A DNA stretch of 64,000 nucleotides, from NCBI GenBank assembly GCA_027012135.1, contig JALUZF010000162.1:1-64000 (forward strand). The letters run 5' to 3'. Shown piece after piece: positions 6,384-15,942 of this stretch (positions are counted from its first letter, which is position 1; each line of letters starts with the position of its first letter). The position numbers and the translations under genes were made by a program. The stretch comes from Gammaproteobacteria bacterium. GTDB taxonomy: Bacteria > Pseudomonadota > Gammaproteobacteria > GRL18. The notes under the pieces are model-generated. The model had not been told where the DNA came from, did no database searches, and saw only the letters and a program-made list of their open reading frames with translations.

Positions 6384-7298
6384 GTGCGCTGGAAAAATAA
6401 TCGACGCAGTCATAATGTAGAAGATCGACGTAGTCAAAGAGTCTCAGGAATGGGCGGCGGCAGAGGGGGTGGTCTGCTCAGATTACTGCCCATGGTTTAC
6501 CGCCTGCTGGGGTTTAAAGGTACCGCCATTGCGGTTGTCGGTGTGGTAGCCTATGGTTTGTTCAGTGGTAACCTGGGGCAGATCCTTGGTGGTGGTTCGT
6601 TTCAGGAAAATCAGCCTCAGGTAAGTAATCAGCCTGTTAAGCAAAGTGCCCAGGAAAAAGAAATGGTGGACTTTATTGCTGTTATTCTGGCAGATACTGA
6701 GGATACCTGGAAGGCCATCTTTAAGCAGCAGGGTAAAAACTATCAGGAACCCCGGCTGGTATTGTATCGTAACCGGGTTAAATCGGGTTGTGGCTTTGGT
6801 ACGGCACAAATGGGGCCTTTTTACTGCCCAACGGATAAAAAAGTTTATCTGGATCTGAGTTTCTATGATGAATTAAAAAACCGATATAAAGCGCCAGGTG
6901 ATTTTGCTCAGGCCTATGTAGTGGCTCATGAAATAGGTCATCATGTGCAGAACCTGTTAGGGACTTCCACTAAAGTTCATCAGGCCAAACAGAAATTAAG
7001 TAAGCTAAAAGCTAACCAGCTCTCTGTAAAACTTGAACTGCAGGCTGACTGTTATGCCGGTATCTGGGCCAATCATGCCGATAGAAGCCGACAGATTCTT
7101 GAAACGGGCGACATAGAGGAAGGTCTTAAAGCCGCCAGTGCCATTGGTGATGACCAGCTGCAAAAGCAGGCTCAGGGTTATGTTAATCCGGATTCCTTTA
7201 CACATGGCAGTTCCAGACAAAGAGTTCGCTGGTTTAAAACGGGTTTGCAAAAAGGCACTTTGGCTGCCTGCAATACCTTTAACGCCAGACAGCTCTAG
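6384..7298 (+). CDS. ypfJ: YpfJ-family neutral zinc metallopeptidase
   Basis: A 304-residue protein with a GTG start (AAAGGTAATCT upstream). The N-terminal 45 residues are basic and glycine-rich, then one membrane segment (about 46-65) anchors a periplasmic domain. The zinc motif HEIGHH lies at about residue 182, followed by ELQADCYAGIWA, which carries the third ligand. These are the hallmarks of the YpfJ/KPN_00210 family. Physiological substrates are not known. A rho-independent terminator follows at 7381. Confidence 0.88.
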   Translation: MRWKNNRRSHNVEDRRSQRVSGMGGGRGGGLLRLLPMVYRLLGFKGTAIAVVGVVAYGLFSGNLGQILGGGSFQENQPQVSNQPVKQSAQEKEMVDFIAVILADTEDTWKAIFKQQGKNYQEPRLVLYRNRVKSGCGFGTAQMGPFYCPTDKKVYLDLSFYDELKNRYKAPGDFAQAYVVAHEIGHHVQNLLGTSTKVHQAKQKLSKLKANQLSVKLELQADCYAGIWANHADRSRQILETGDIEEGLKAASAIGDDQLQKQAQGYVNPDSFTHGSSRQRVRWFKTGLQKGTLAACNTFNARQL

Positions 7299-7380
7299 GG
7301 GCTGTCGATCTTTCATCTATTGCCCCGGTTTAAATTATATGTTTTTTGCTTAAATTCGTGGCTTAGTAATATTATTTAAA

Positions 7381-7413
7381 GCCGACAATGAGCCATTCAT
7401 TGCCGGCTTTTTT
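7381..7413 (+). terminator. Rho-independent terminator after ypfJ
   Basis: GCCGACAATGA pairs with TCATTGCCGGC (one mismatch) around GCCAT and is followed by six T. Strong for plus-strand transcription. Confidence 0.8.
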
Positions 7414-7458
7414 ATATGTTATTATGCAGGGAGCTACTTTCTAAAAATAAGGTTTACT

Positions 7459-9393
7459 ATGGACTATATGTCTGAGGCTCTGTTTATTTATGATGAGCAT
7501 TCTGAACACCTGATAGAAGCCGTCTCCGGTAATCCATTTGACACTCAGATCAGGGCCGTTGAAAAACAGCAGTTTCTCTCCGATCCTCAGGACTATCTGT
7601 TATTTTCAAGCCATCTTCTGGTTTCGGGCAGTATGGAATTTATTGACCAGATGCTGGCTTTTGCCTATGAGCAATCGCTTCAAAGCACAGATAAGCCGTG
7701 CAGCCTGGCCTTTTTACCTCTGCCGGAACAGCGAATTCTGCGCCATGCCTATCAACTGCCCAGCTCTGATGAAGAAAATATCGAGATTGCTTTACGGGAT
7801 GATATTAAACCCGTAAACCTGCAGCAGTGTAATGGTCAGCTGTTTCAGTTTAAGGCGGTTATCGGTGAGATCCCCTTACTGGAAGCCTGGCATTCAGATG
7901 CGTCAGCCGGAGCCTTTTTTAAAAACATTGTATTGGGTTTAAAGCAGTTTTTTCGCCTGTCAAAAAATAAAATCAGTATTGAAACCAGAAACGGCAAAGC
8001 CATAACCACAGTCGCTAATGGTATCTTTATAGTGAATCAGAACCGCGGCAGCCGTCTGACCCGGGCAATACAGCAGCAAAGCTCCATGCGCTCGGATATG
8101 CTGTCCATGATGATAGTATCACCTTTTTCCGTGGTGGAATATTTTCTGTTCCTGATATCACTGATATTTCATCTTAACAGAGACAACAGCCTGCCCCGCG
8201 CGGTGGCTAATATCCAGAGCAATGAAATTAAGCTGAAATGTGAGAGTTTTAATCAGGCTCCACCGGCAGTTAAACTGGATGATCTGAAAACAACAGAATG
8301 TCCACTGCATTTTAAAATAATAAAAAATGCCATCAGTATCAATGCCTCGGACAGGTTCTGGGAGCTTAATCCCGTTATCAATGCAGACAAGGAAACCATT
8401 CGTACAGACAATCTGCCGGATGAAAAAGAACTGAACAAGTATATTGATAAAAAACTGCCGTTTTTTTCTGTCGCTTCTGAAGAGCGTTTCAAGGAGCTGT
8501 TTTTACAGTTACGTGAAGATGCCCGAATTAATTCACTGTATATTACTTTAATGCTGTTAAGTACATTGCTGGCCAGTCTGGGACTTTATGCAGACAGTTC
8601 GGCTGTGGTTATCGGTGCCATGCTGCTGGCGCCCCTTATGTCGCCCATTATATCCAGTTCAATGGGCTTGTTAAGGGGTGAAGACCTGCTGTTTTATCAG
8701 TCATTAAAAAAACTCGGTCTGGGCATTGCACTGGCCTTGCTGGCATCCTTTATATTGACCTTATTTATGCCCCAGGTGGATTTAAGCGGGGAAATCAGGG
8801 CACGGATTAACCCAAACCTGATCGATCTGGCCATTGCTATTTTTTCCGGTATTGCGGCGGCCTATACCAAGGCACATAAAGAACTTTTAAATAATCTTGC
8901 CGGGGTGGCTATTGCGGTTGCCCTGGTGCCGCCGCTGGCCAGTGCCGGTATTGGACTGGGGCGCGGTGAATCCTATGTATTTGAAGGTGCACTGTTATTA
9001 TTTGTGACTAACCTGGTAGGGATTATGGTAGCAGCAACCATGACCTTCCAGTTTCTGGGTTTTTCCAATACCGTTAAACGAAAGAAAAGCCTGACCCTTA
9101 TTGTTCTGGTATTAGTGGTATTATCGTATCCGCTTTATAGAACTTATAGTGCCAGTCTGCAGAGTTATTACCTGACTCGAGTGCTGGCTAATGAACAGTT
9201 AACGATAAATAATAAAAAAGTACTTATTGAAAAAGCGGTTATTGATTATCAGAACAGGCAGCGCATTATTAATATAACGCTGGTAGTAAAACAGGCTCTG
9301 AATGAGCATGAAATGAAGTTGCTTCGACAGGTGATTAAACAGCGTTTTACCAGTAAGGGGCAGATCAGAATCAGTATAAAGTATATTCTATAG
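7459..9393 (+). CDS. DUF389 membrane protein with lipid-kinase-like N-terminal region
   Basis: A 644-residue protein. Residues about 1-270 are soluble and end with a segment that resembles the DAG-kinase-type domain sometimes fused to DUF389 (NRGSRLTRAIQQQSSMRSD). From about 340 the DUF389 core follows, with ADSSAVVIGAMLLAPLMSPI and AVALVPPLASAGIGLG, spread over five or six membrane helices to about residue 560. Cargo and reaction are unknown. The next gene starts 16 bases later and encodes another transporter-like protein, so the two are probably cotranscribed. Confidence 0.82.
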   Translation: MDYMSEALFIYDEHSEHLIEAVSGNPFDTQIRAVEKQQFLSDPQDYLLFSSHLLVSGSMEFIDQMLAFAYEQSLQSTDKPCSLAFLPLPEQRILRHAYQLPSSDEENIEIALRDDIKPVNLQQCNGQLFQFKAVIGEIPLLEAWHSDASAGAFFKNIVLGLKQFFRLSKNKISIETRNGKAITTVANGIFIVNQNRGSRLTRAIQQQSSMRSDMLSMMIVSPFSVVEYFLFLISLIFHLNRDNSLPRAVANIQSNEIKLKCESFNQAPPAVKLDDLKTTECPLHFKIIKNAISINASDRFWELNPVINADKETIRTDNLPDEKELNKYIDKKLPFFSVASEERFKELFLQLREDARINSLYITLMLLSTLLASLGLYADSSAVVIGAMLLAPLMSPIISSSMGLLRGEDLLFYQSLKKLGLGIALALLASFILTLFMPQVDLSGEIRARINPNLIDLAIAIFSGIAAAYTKAHKELLNNLAGVAIAVALVPPLASAGIGLGRGESYVFEGALLLFVTNLVGIMVAATMTFQFLGFSNTVKRKKSLTLIVLVLVVLSYPLYRTYSASLQSYYLTRVLANEQLTINNKKVLIEKAVIDYQNRQRIINITLVVKQALNEHEMKLLRQVIKQRFTSKGQIRISIKYIL

Positions 9394-9409
9394 CCGTCAG
9401 GAAATTGAT

Positions 9410-10480
9410 TTGAACGTTCAAAATGCTTTAATTGAGTTTATTCTCAGGCAGTGGCTGTTGGTTATTTCTGTTGTGAGCCTGCTGGTAACCTCTGTTTATA
9501 CTGGGAATATTCCCGACTATTCACGTAATGAACTGGAAGTGTTGTTTCTTTTGCTGGCATTATTTGTCGCAGTTAATGGACTGCAGCGTCACGGCCTGAT
9601 ACTGAAAATCTCCAGAAGTATTGAACAGGGATCATTAATCTCTTTAAAGCTGATTTTAGCTTCTTATTTCCTGTCTATGGTGATCACCAATGACATTGCC
9701 TTAATGGTTATTGTGCCGTTAACCCTGTCTCTTAATACCACCCGCAAGGATCTGCTGGTGATATTTGAAGCGCTGGCGGTTAATGCGGGTTCAGCCCTGT
9801 CACCTTTTGGCAATCCGCAAAACCTGTTTATTTACTGGTATTACGATTTACAGCCTCTGGAATTTATAGCTGCTATAGCGCCCTTTGCCCTATTCTTTCT
9901 GGTTATTTTAATTATGGCTTCATGGTTTATTAAAACCAGCCATGAGGCGGTAATAGAGCATAGCAATATTAAGCTGAACCGATCCGCTTATATTTATGTG
10001 CTCCTGTTGTTTATAGTGTTACTGGTGGTATTACATATATTGCCCATAATCTCGGCCCTGATAGTGATCATTTATGCCTTAATATTTGATCGAAAAACTC
10101 TGCGTATTGATTATGCCCTTTTATTCACGTTCTTTTTCTTTTTTGGTCTGGCAGAAAATTTAAAGCTGCTGTTTGAGTCACAGATACAGGGTTCTGAACA
10201 TGTGTTTTTATTTTCTGCTTTAAGCAGTCAGCTAATGAGTAATGTGCCGGCCACCTTATTATTTGCCAACTTTACCGAGAACTGGAAAGCGCTGTTATGG
10301 GGTACAAATGCAGGCGGATTCGGCAGCCTGTTTGGATCATTTGCAAATCTTATTGCCTATAAGCTGTATATTGATCATAAGACAACTAATAACCCCATGG
10401 CCTTTACTACTAAATTTCTAATTACTGGATATATGGCTTTTTTTATTTCTATAGGGCTTTATTACGCAGTGTATTATTGA
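9410..10480 (+). CDS. ArsB/NhaD-like ion transporter (SLC13/IT superfamily)
   Basis: A 356-residue membrane protein with about ten hydrophobic helices. Two family motifs of the citrate-transporter/ArsB superfamily are present: FLSMVITNDIALMVIVPLTL in the first half and SSQLMSNVPATLLFANF in the second, plus GNPQNLFIYWYY. The start is TTG at 9410; GTCAGGA upstream may serve as ribosome site. Substrate is not predictable (Na+, arsenite or dicarboxylate are all possible). Its 3' end overlaps the convergent yhcC gene by 32 bases. Confidence 0.8.
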   Translation: MNVQNALIEFILRQWLLVISVVSLLVTSVYTGNIPDYSRNELEVLFLLLALFVAVNGLQRHGLILKISRSIEQGSLISLKLILASYFLSMVITNDIALMVIVPLTLSLNTTRKDLLVIFEALAVNAGSALSPFGNPQNLFIYWYYDLQPLEFIAAIAPFALFFLVILIMASWFIKTSHEAVIEHSNIKLNRSAYIYVLLLFIVLLVVLHILPIISALIVIIYALIFDRKTLRIDYALLFTFFFFFGLAENLKLLFESQIQGSEHVFLFSALSSQLMSNVPATLLFANFTENWKALLWGTNAGGFGSLFGSFANLIAYKLYIDHKTTNNPMAFTTKFLITGYMAFFISIGLYYAVYY

Positions 10481-11405
10481 GGACAATGGCTTTCCCCTGC
10501 CATGTGTTCTGTTCCTGTAAATGATCTTCAATGGCCTGGGTTGGCCGCATTTTCTCTTTTGTCCAGGCGGGGGCGATTAGTTCATCCCAGCGGCTGGCCA
10601 CAGCAGCCAATCTCTGTACAGCAATATCCGGCGACAGATATTCCAGAAACAGAGTGACTTTATGAATATACTCATCCAGTTCAATGGGCTGAAATTTCCC
10701 CAGCTGGTACTGTAAGGCCAGAGGTGTATTGCTTAGTACATGCAGATTATGTAATTTGACATTATTAACAGGCAGTTCATTTAAAATCTGTGCCGTTTCA
10801 ATCAGTTCCTGATCGGTTTCTCCGGGCAGACCAAACATAAGATGGATACCGATATCCACGCCGGTATGCTGATGCAGTTTTTCAATGGCTTCATAACCGC
10901 GCTGAACATTATGACCACGCTGCAGAAAGTCCAGGTGATGATCAAAAAAACTCTGCAGGCCCAGTTCAACCATAACGTAATGCGTCTCATGAGTCTGTTT
11001 CAGCAGGGGCAGAATACGTTTGGGCAGACAGTCCGGCCGGGTGCCTAAAACCACACCTTTAATATTATCCTGAGCCAGGGCAATATCAAAACGTTGTTCC
11101 AGTTCTGATACCCGATCAAAGGTATTGGTATAGGACTGAAAATAAACCAGAAAAGATTTAGCCCGATAGCGTCGGGCAATTTTATCCCGGTTAATGATTA
11201 TCTGATCCTGCAGTGATTTATCCCGTTCCAGATGATAAGCGGCAGAGCCCCATTCATCACAGAAAATACACAGGGGCATTCTGGAACCGGGCTGACGGTT
11301 GGGACAGGTTTCAGCAATACTGACCGATACCTTATAAACTTTTTCTCCAAAACGCTGTTTATAAAACTGGCTGACCGGATAGTAACGCTTGCCTTCCCAT
11401 CTCAT
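10449..11405 (-). CDS. yhcC: YhcC-family radical SAM protein
   Basis: A 318-residue TIGR01212-type radical SAM protein. The cluster ligands appear as CPNRQPGSRMPLCIFC (residues about 34-49), in the family's spaced arrangement where the last two cysteines are two residues apart. It continues with the expected GTRPDCLP and DIGIHLMFGLPGET segments. The reaction is not established. The start ATG overlaps the stop of the TetR gene (ATGA), so they form an operon. Confidence 0.88.
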   Translation of the reverse strand: MRWEGKRYYPVSQFYKQRFGEKVYKVSVSIAETCPNRQPGSRMPLCIFCDEWGSAAYHLERDKSLQDQIIINRDKIARRYRAKSFLVYFQSYTNTFDRVSELEQRFDIALAQDNIKGVVLGTRPDCLPKRILPLLKQTHETHYVMVELGLQSFFDHHLDFLQRGHNVQRGYEAIEKLHQHTGVDIGIHLMFGLPGETDQELIETAQILNELPVNNVKLHNLHVLSNTPLALQYQLGKFQPIELDEYIHKVTLFLEYLSPDIAVQRLAAVASRWDELIAPAWTKEKMRPTQAIEDHLQEQNTWQGKAIVLNNTLRNKAL

Positions 11406-12004
11406 TGATGCGTCCAGCCCTTAAGAAAATTGCTGACCAGTGAAGCAATCAGTTCTTCTGTACTGCCGGCAGAGGTAACAAACAGGTTGTCATTAATTGA
11501 AAGTGTGCAGATCCCATGTACACTGCTCCACAGCACCCGGCTGGTACGGGTTATTTCCTGTTCGGAACAGTCCGGCTTAATGCGTTTAAGCTCAGCTTCA
11601 ACCAGAGAAAACAGACTATTTACCTGAACCAGATACCAGTCGGGTAAAGGCTCATCCCCCAGCACATCAGAATCAAAAATCAGTGTCCAGAGTCCCTGAT
11701 GTTTGTGGGCAAATTCAAGGTAAAGGCCGGCATAGGCTAAAATATTTTGTTCAGCGCTGTGCTGATCAGTATCCAGCTTCAGGCAGTCATCATAAAGCCG
11801 TTTAAGGGTGCGGGCATTAACATGCAGCAGCAGATCAGGCAGATTTTTAAAAATCTGGTAGAGGGTACCAACGGTATAACCCATTTTGGTTGCAATCTGA
11901 CGGGTACTGAGTGCACTGGCCGGTTTTCTGTTTAATAATTCCTCAGCAGAACTTAAAGCCAGTTCAGTTAATTCTTCACGGGTGTGATCACTGCGTCGGG
12001 CCAT
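11402..12004 (-). CDS. TetR-family transcriptional regulator
   Basis: A 200-residue repressor: HTH at about residues 30-60 (STRQIATKMGYTVGTLYQIF), followed by a helical ligand-binding half of the WHG type (residues LWSSVHGICTL near 160). It is the first gene of a two-gene operon with yhcC, and so may regulate it. The 197 bases upstream towards fccB hold no clear operator. The ligand is unknown. Confidence 0.88.
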   Translation of the reverse strand: MARRSDHTREELTELALSSAEELLNRKPASALSTRQIATKMGYTVGTLYQIFKNLPDLLLHVNARTLKRLYDDCLKLDTDQHSAEQNILAYAGLYLEFAHKHQGLWTLIFDSDVLGDEPLPDWYLVQVNSLFSLVEAELKRIKPDCSEQEITRTSRVLWSSVHGICTLSINDNLFVTSAGSTEELIASLVSNFLKGWTHQ

Positions 12005-12122
12005 AGTAATTTACCTGATATAAAACAGAAAAGATTAATTTAACAATGCTTAATAGTGACGCTAAAGGTGGGTGTTGTCAATAATAGTCAGTAAATGGTG
12101 AGTAAACAGTTCGTAATAAATG

Positions 12123-12154
12123 AAAGCCTGCCCTGAGTGATCAGAACAGGCTTT
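12123..12154 (-). terminator. Terminator-like hairpin downstream of fccB
   Basis: AAAGCCTG (12123-12130) pairs with CAGGCTTT (12147-12154). Read on the minus strand the hairpin ends with a T-containing run (CTTTCATTTATT). It sits 48 bases past the fccB stop. Confidence 0.5.
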
Positions 12155-12201
12155 AGTCAGTGAAATGATGGTTCTTTTAAAAGAGAGCCTAAGCTCTGAT
12201 A

Positions 12202-13503
12202 TTAACCACCAAAGGTATCGTGGGTAATATTATTAAACCAGCTATGAGCATAGCTGGCTTCGCGTTTTCTCATTTCAGGTGATGAATCCATGGGTGTCAG
12301 GCCGCCTGAGCCTTTGACTTTCTGGATTTTCTTGCCGTCGAAGTTATACACCATGGCGACGGAAATGCCGTCTTCTGGTGTGATCAGGCTGTAGCAGGTA
12401 TTAACCAGAGTTGGAATACCCGCTGGTTTGCCGTGTAGACTGGCTACTACAGCAGCGGCACAGACCTTGGCTTCTGAGTTAGCGGAATAGCCGGATTTAG
12501 GTAGCGGTGAAGCCACTGAGGAGTCACCAATAATATAAACGTCCTTATGAATGGTGGATTCAAAGGTTTTCTGATCAACCGGACACCAGCCCTTGTCATT
12601 AACCAGGCCGGCGGTAAAGGCAATTTTACCGGCTTTCTGAGCCGGGATAATATTAATCACATCACCCTTGTATTCACCCACGCTGCCGATAACGGTATTG
12701 GTGGCTGGATTAACGCCCTCAATAATACCGCCTTCAGCACCCTTGACCCATTCAATCAGGCTATTGTCTGTGCCGTAGCCGTAATGCTTCTTCCAGCCCT
12801 GCATAAACAGACCGAACTTGGAGAATTTGTCCTTGGCATCCAGGATTAATACCTTGGATTTGGGTTTGTTATGCTTCAGATACCAGGCAATCTGACTGGC
12901 GCGCTCATAAGGCCCGGGTGGGCAACGGAATGGGTTAGGTGGTGGAGCAATAATAACGGTACCGCCGTCTTTCATGGCTTCGAGCTGTTTGCGCAGCATG
13001 ACAGTCTGAGGACCGGCTTTCCAGGCATGGGGGATTTTTTCTGCGGCAACTTTTGCATCGTAGCCTTCAATCATTTCCCATTTAAAGTCCACACCGGGGG
13101 ATACTATGCAACGGTCATAGGCAATATTGCCATTACCTTTGGTTGCGACCTGTTTTTTGCCGGCATCGATATTGGTGGCATAATCCCGGACAATTTTAAC
13201 GCCCATGGATTCCAGGTTCTGGTAACCGAACTTGATGGAGTCAATAGAGCGTTCACCGCTGATGACTTCATTGCTCATAAAACAGGTGTAATAATTGGCG
13301 TTAGGCTCGATAATGGTGACATCAACGGCCGGATCGGCACGTTTAATATAGCGTGCCGCAGTGGCCCCACCGATACCGCCGCCGATAATAACCACATGAC
13401 CGGCACTTTTGCCTGCCAGCAGGATATTGCTGAAACCTAAAGTACTGACTGCGGCTGCACCGCCTGTTATCTGGATAAAATGTCTACGTGAAATTCCTGA
13501 CAT
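12202..13503 (-). CDS. fccB: Sulfide dehydrogenase flavoprotein subunit (flavocytochrome c)
   Basis: A 433-residue FAD protein that oxidises sulfide in the periplasm and hands electrons to the FccA cytochrome. A Tat-type leader (SRRHFIQ, residues 5-11) ends near residue 31. The Rossmann motif IIGGGIGGATA lies at 39-49. Cys74 in YYTCFMSNEV matches the cysteine that covalently holds FAD in Allochromatium FccB; Cys194 (FRCPPGPYER) and Cys370 (NTCYSL) fit the redox disulfide by constant offset. It lies 15 bases behind fccA. SoxF is a close relative and cannot be excluded, but the adjacent diheme subunit favours FccB. Confidence 0.93.
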   Translation of the reverse strand: MSGISRRHFIQITGGAAAVSTLGFSNILLAGKSAGHVVIIGGGIGGATAARYIKRADPAVDVTIIEPNANYYTCFMSNEVISGERSIDSIKFGYQNLESMGVKIVRDYATNIDAGKKQVATKGNGNIAYDRCIVSPGVDFKWEMIEGYDAKVAAEKIPHAWKAGPQTVMLRKQLEAMKDGGTVIIAPPPNPFRCPPGPYERASQIAWYLKHNKPKSKVLILDAKDKFSKFGLFMQGWKKHYGYGTDNSLIEWVKGAEGGIIEGVNPATNTVIGSVGEYKGDVINIIPAQKAGKIAFTAGLVNDKGWCPVDQKTFESTIHKDVYIIGDSSVASPLPKSGYSANSEAKVCAAAVVASLHGKPAGIPTLVNTCYSLITPEDGISVAMVYNFDGKKIQKVKGSGGLTPMDSSPEMRKREASYAHSWFNNITHDTFGG

Positions 13504-13518
13504 GTGAATGACCTCCCC

Positions 13519-14115
13519 TTATTTTTGGCTGCCGTAGTAGTTAATAAGTGCCTCAAGTGCTTCTGGACCTTTGTCTTTTTCCAGCTTGCTGACTTTCTTT
13601 TTCATCTTCTTGGGCATATCTCGGCGACCGTTTTTAAAGTCGTCCATGGTGTAGTGGAGGTAATCCATCCACTGACCGGCCAGAATACCGGCATCGTCTT
13701 CAGAAGAGCGACCGCCGTCTTCATGACATTTTTCACAGTACTTTCTGTGCAGTTTGCCGCCCTGTTTGGCCAGTTTGGGATCAAACTTCTGTTCTTTGCG
13801 AACAAATGTCTGTTTGGAAAAGTAATCAGCCATCAGGGCAATTTCTTCCTCACTATAGCCTTTGGCTATACGGCCCATAATGGTGGAAAAACGACCGTCT
13901 TTGGCCTTATAGTCGGCCATGGCATCCTTGAAATAATCAACTGACATGCCAGCCAGAGATGGGGTGGCCGGTCCGTTACTGCTGCCGTCAGTACCGTGGC
14001 AGCCGGCACAGGTGTTAGCCAGTGCCTGAGCAGTGGCGGTTTCAGCCAGGCTGTTGGCTGATACTGACATTCCCCCTATAATTAACAATGCCAGTAGTTT
14101 TTTACTTGCTTTCAT
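13519..14115 (-). CDS. fccA: Diheme cytochrome c subunit of flavocytochrome c
   Basis: A 198-residue periplasmic cytochrome with a signal peptide ending near residue 24 (SLAETA). It has two heme sites: CAGCH at 36-40 with GTDGSS, and CEKCH at 127-131. The two-domain layout with MGRIAKGYSEEEIALMADYF is that of class I diheme cytochromes (c4/FccA). AAGGAGG lies just before the ATG. Directly upstream of fccB, so it most likely is the electron-accepting subunit of sulfide dehydrogenase. Confidence 0.9.
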   Translation of the reverse strand: MKASKKLLALLIIGGMSVSANSLAETATAQALANTCAGCHGTDGSSNGPATPSLAGMSVDYFKDAMADYKAKDGRFSTIMGRIAKGYSEEEIALMADYFSKQTFVRKEQKFDPKLAKQGGKLHRKYCEKCHEDGGRSSEDDAGILAGQWMDYLHYTMDDFKNGRRDMPKKMKKKVSKLEKDKGPEALEALINYYGSQK

Positions 14116-14187
14116 AGATCCTCCTTAGGTGATCATGGTGTTTTATAGCCTGTCGCTATTTTGTTATTGTCCGTCCAGTTTATAGCT

Positions 14188-15168
14188 TTAATTTTTATTA
14201 TGTGTTTTGTCGTATTGATGAACCTGCCGGGCGTAATCAAGGCCGGACAGGCCGTCTTTATCCTTAATGTGCGGATCGGCACCGTACTGGTATAACAGGG
14301 TGGCGGCATCAAAATTTCTTTGCAGATAAGCCTCCATAACGGCGGTACTGCCGTCTTTATCCTGATGATTTGGATTGGCACCCATCTTTAATAGTAATTC
14401 CATTGCCTTAAGCTGATTGGCTTCACTGGCCCAGAACAATGCTGTAGAGCCGTCTGAACTTTGTGAATCAATATTACAGCCGTATTTCAGCAGAGCTTTT
14501 ATCACTTCAAGCTGACCGTTGGCAGCGGCCACCATTAAGGCATTACCACCGTCTTTATTGCGTAATTCTGTATGAGCGCCGGCCTTAAGCAGCATTTCAA
14601 TAATATGCACATGGCCGTTTCTGGCCGCCAGCATTAATGGGCTGTTGCCGTCCTTGTCCTGAGTATCCACATTAGCACCGGCATTAATCAGTTCCTGAAG
14701 TACTTTAGGGTGGTTATAGATAACAGCCATCATCAGTGCATTCCAGCCGGCTCGGGTTTTTGCCTGAGTTTTGGCTCCTTTTTTAAGCAGGGTGGCAACA
14801 ATATCGTCATATCCACCTTCAGAAGCAATGGTCAGGGCGGTACAGCCCGGTGTTGTGACTGCATTAACATTGGCTCCCCGGGCAATTAACAGATCGGCGA
14901 CATCCTTATTGCCTTCTTCAACGGCAAACATCAGGGCGGTTTTACCATAGCGGCCATGAGCATCAGGACTGACACCCTGATCCAGGAGTTGTCTGACAGT
15001 GTCAATATCCCCTACAATGGCAGCCTGCATAAGCTCTTTTTCCTGCGGAGTGGGATCTTTAAATTTTTCCAGGCCGGGGTTACTGGCTGCAGGACTATTG
15101 ATACTCATAAACAGCAGGCCGACAGAAACCAGTAACAGCAGATAGTTGTACAGGATCATTCTGTTCAT
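14188..15168 (-). CDS. Exported ankyrin-repeat protein of the sulfide-oxidation cluster
   Basis: A 326-residue protein with a signal peptide or anchor (residues 4-27) and then about eight ankyrin repeats of 33 residues (repeated G-TALM-A---G and LL--GA--). Ankyrin repeats bind proteins; here they would work in the periplasm. The start overlaps the stop of the tetraheme cytochrome gene by four bases and fccA follows 72 bases later, so it may scaffold or assemble the cytochrome and FccAB. That role is inferred from position only. Confidence 0.85.
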   Translation of the reverse strand: MNRMILYNYLLLLVSVGLLFMSINSPAASNPGLEKFKDPTPQEKELMQAAIVGDIDTVRQLLDQGVSPDAHGRYGKTALMFAVEEGNKDVADLLIARGANVNAVTTPGCTALTIASEGGYDDIVATLLKKGAKTQAKTRAGWNALMMAVIYNHPKVLQELINAGANVDTQDKDGNSPLMLAARNGHVHIIEMLLKAGAHTELRNKDGGNALMVAAANGQLEVIKALLKYGCNIDSQSSDGSTALFWASEANQLKAMELLLKMGANPNHQDKDGSTAVMEAYLQRNFDAATLLYQYGADPHIKDKDGLSGLDYARQVHQYDKTHNKN

Positions 15169-15746
15169 GAGTCAGCGCCATCCTCTTCATCAGGTTCATC
15201 CGGTTCCTCATGGGCAATACCCTTATGGCAGTCTATGCAGGTCTGGCCTTTTAACTGAGCTCTGGGGTGCTTTTTACGGGCGCTGCGATCCTGTTCACTA
15301 AAGGCCATATTGTCAAAGTCATGACAACTGCGGCATTCTCTGGAATCGGTGGCTTTCATTCTGGCCCAGACTCTGGAGGCCATTTCCCAGCGATGTGCTT
15401 CGTATTTTTCTTTAGTATCAATGGTACCGAGTATTTCGTGCAGTACATCCTTATAAGCCAGGATCTTGGCCTTCATTTTGGGCAGAAAGGCTTTGGGCAC
15501 ATGACAGTCTGAACAGGTCGCCTGGACACCGGAGGCATTTTTATAATGCACCGTTTCCTTATATTCCTCCAGGTTGACCTTCATGCTGTGGCAGGAGGTA
15601 CAAAATTCCATTTCATTGGTATAGGCCAGTATGGAATTAAAGCCGGCAAAAGCTAGTACACCAGAAAAGAAAACCAGCAGGATCGGAATAAGAAATTTAC
15701 GGGAAAAAAAACGCGGACTCTGGTTTGAAGATTGGTCACCAGCCAT
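15165..15746 (-). CDS. NapC/NirT-family membrane-anchored tetraheme cytochrome c
   Basis: A 193-residue protein with one N-terminal membrane anchor (residues 18-40) and four CXXCH sites (49-53, 78-82, 138-142, 170-174), the NapC/NirT layout. Such proteins pass electrons between the quinone pool and periplasmic enzymes. A very acidic C-terminus (EEPDEPDEEDGADS) is unusual. As first gene of the run tetraheme cytochrome, ankyrin, fccA, fccB, it probably links sulfide oxidation to the quinone pool; direction of flow is inferred. No reductase gene of the nitrate or nitrite type is nearby. Confidence 0.88.
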   Translation of the reverse strand: MAGDQSSNQSPRFFSRKFLIPILLVFFSGVLAFAGFNSILAYTNEMEFCTSCHSMKVNLEEYKETVHYKNASGVQATCSDCHVPKAFLPKMKAKILAYKDVLHEILGTIDTKEKYEAHRWEMASRVWARMKATDSRECRSCHDFDNMAFSEQDRSARKKHPRAQLKGQTCIDCHKGIAHEEPDEPDEEDGADS

Positions 15747-15855
15747 GCTATTTACCTGTTGTTATTTTGAATGGGCACAAATTATTATGAGAATATTATG
15801 TTTGTGCATTTAAACTAATAACGGTCATCTTACATTATTAATTTAATTAATCATC

Positions 15856-15942
15856 CAGATGAAATGGATTGTCCAGCCGGCTTTTGAACTGCAGGGGGGG
15901 ACACAGTATTCATAAACCGAAAAGATTAATCTATTTCATCTG
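15856..15942. repeat. Inverted repeat with 15-bp arms
   Basis: CAGATGAAATGGATT (15856-15870) and AATCTATTTCATCTG (15928-15942) are reverse complements except for one base, 57 bases apart. It lies in the 315-base divergent intergenic region and could be a small transposon relic or a regulator site. Confidence 0.55.

Noticed and set aside
12547-13944. Plus-strand ORFs of 100, 189 and 146 residues opposite fccB and fccA
   Set aside because: Mirror frames of well-identified genes; sequence is low-complexity F, G and N with no motif.
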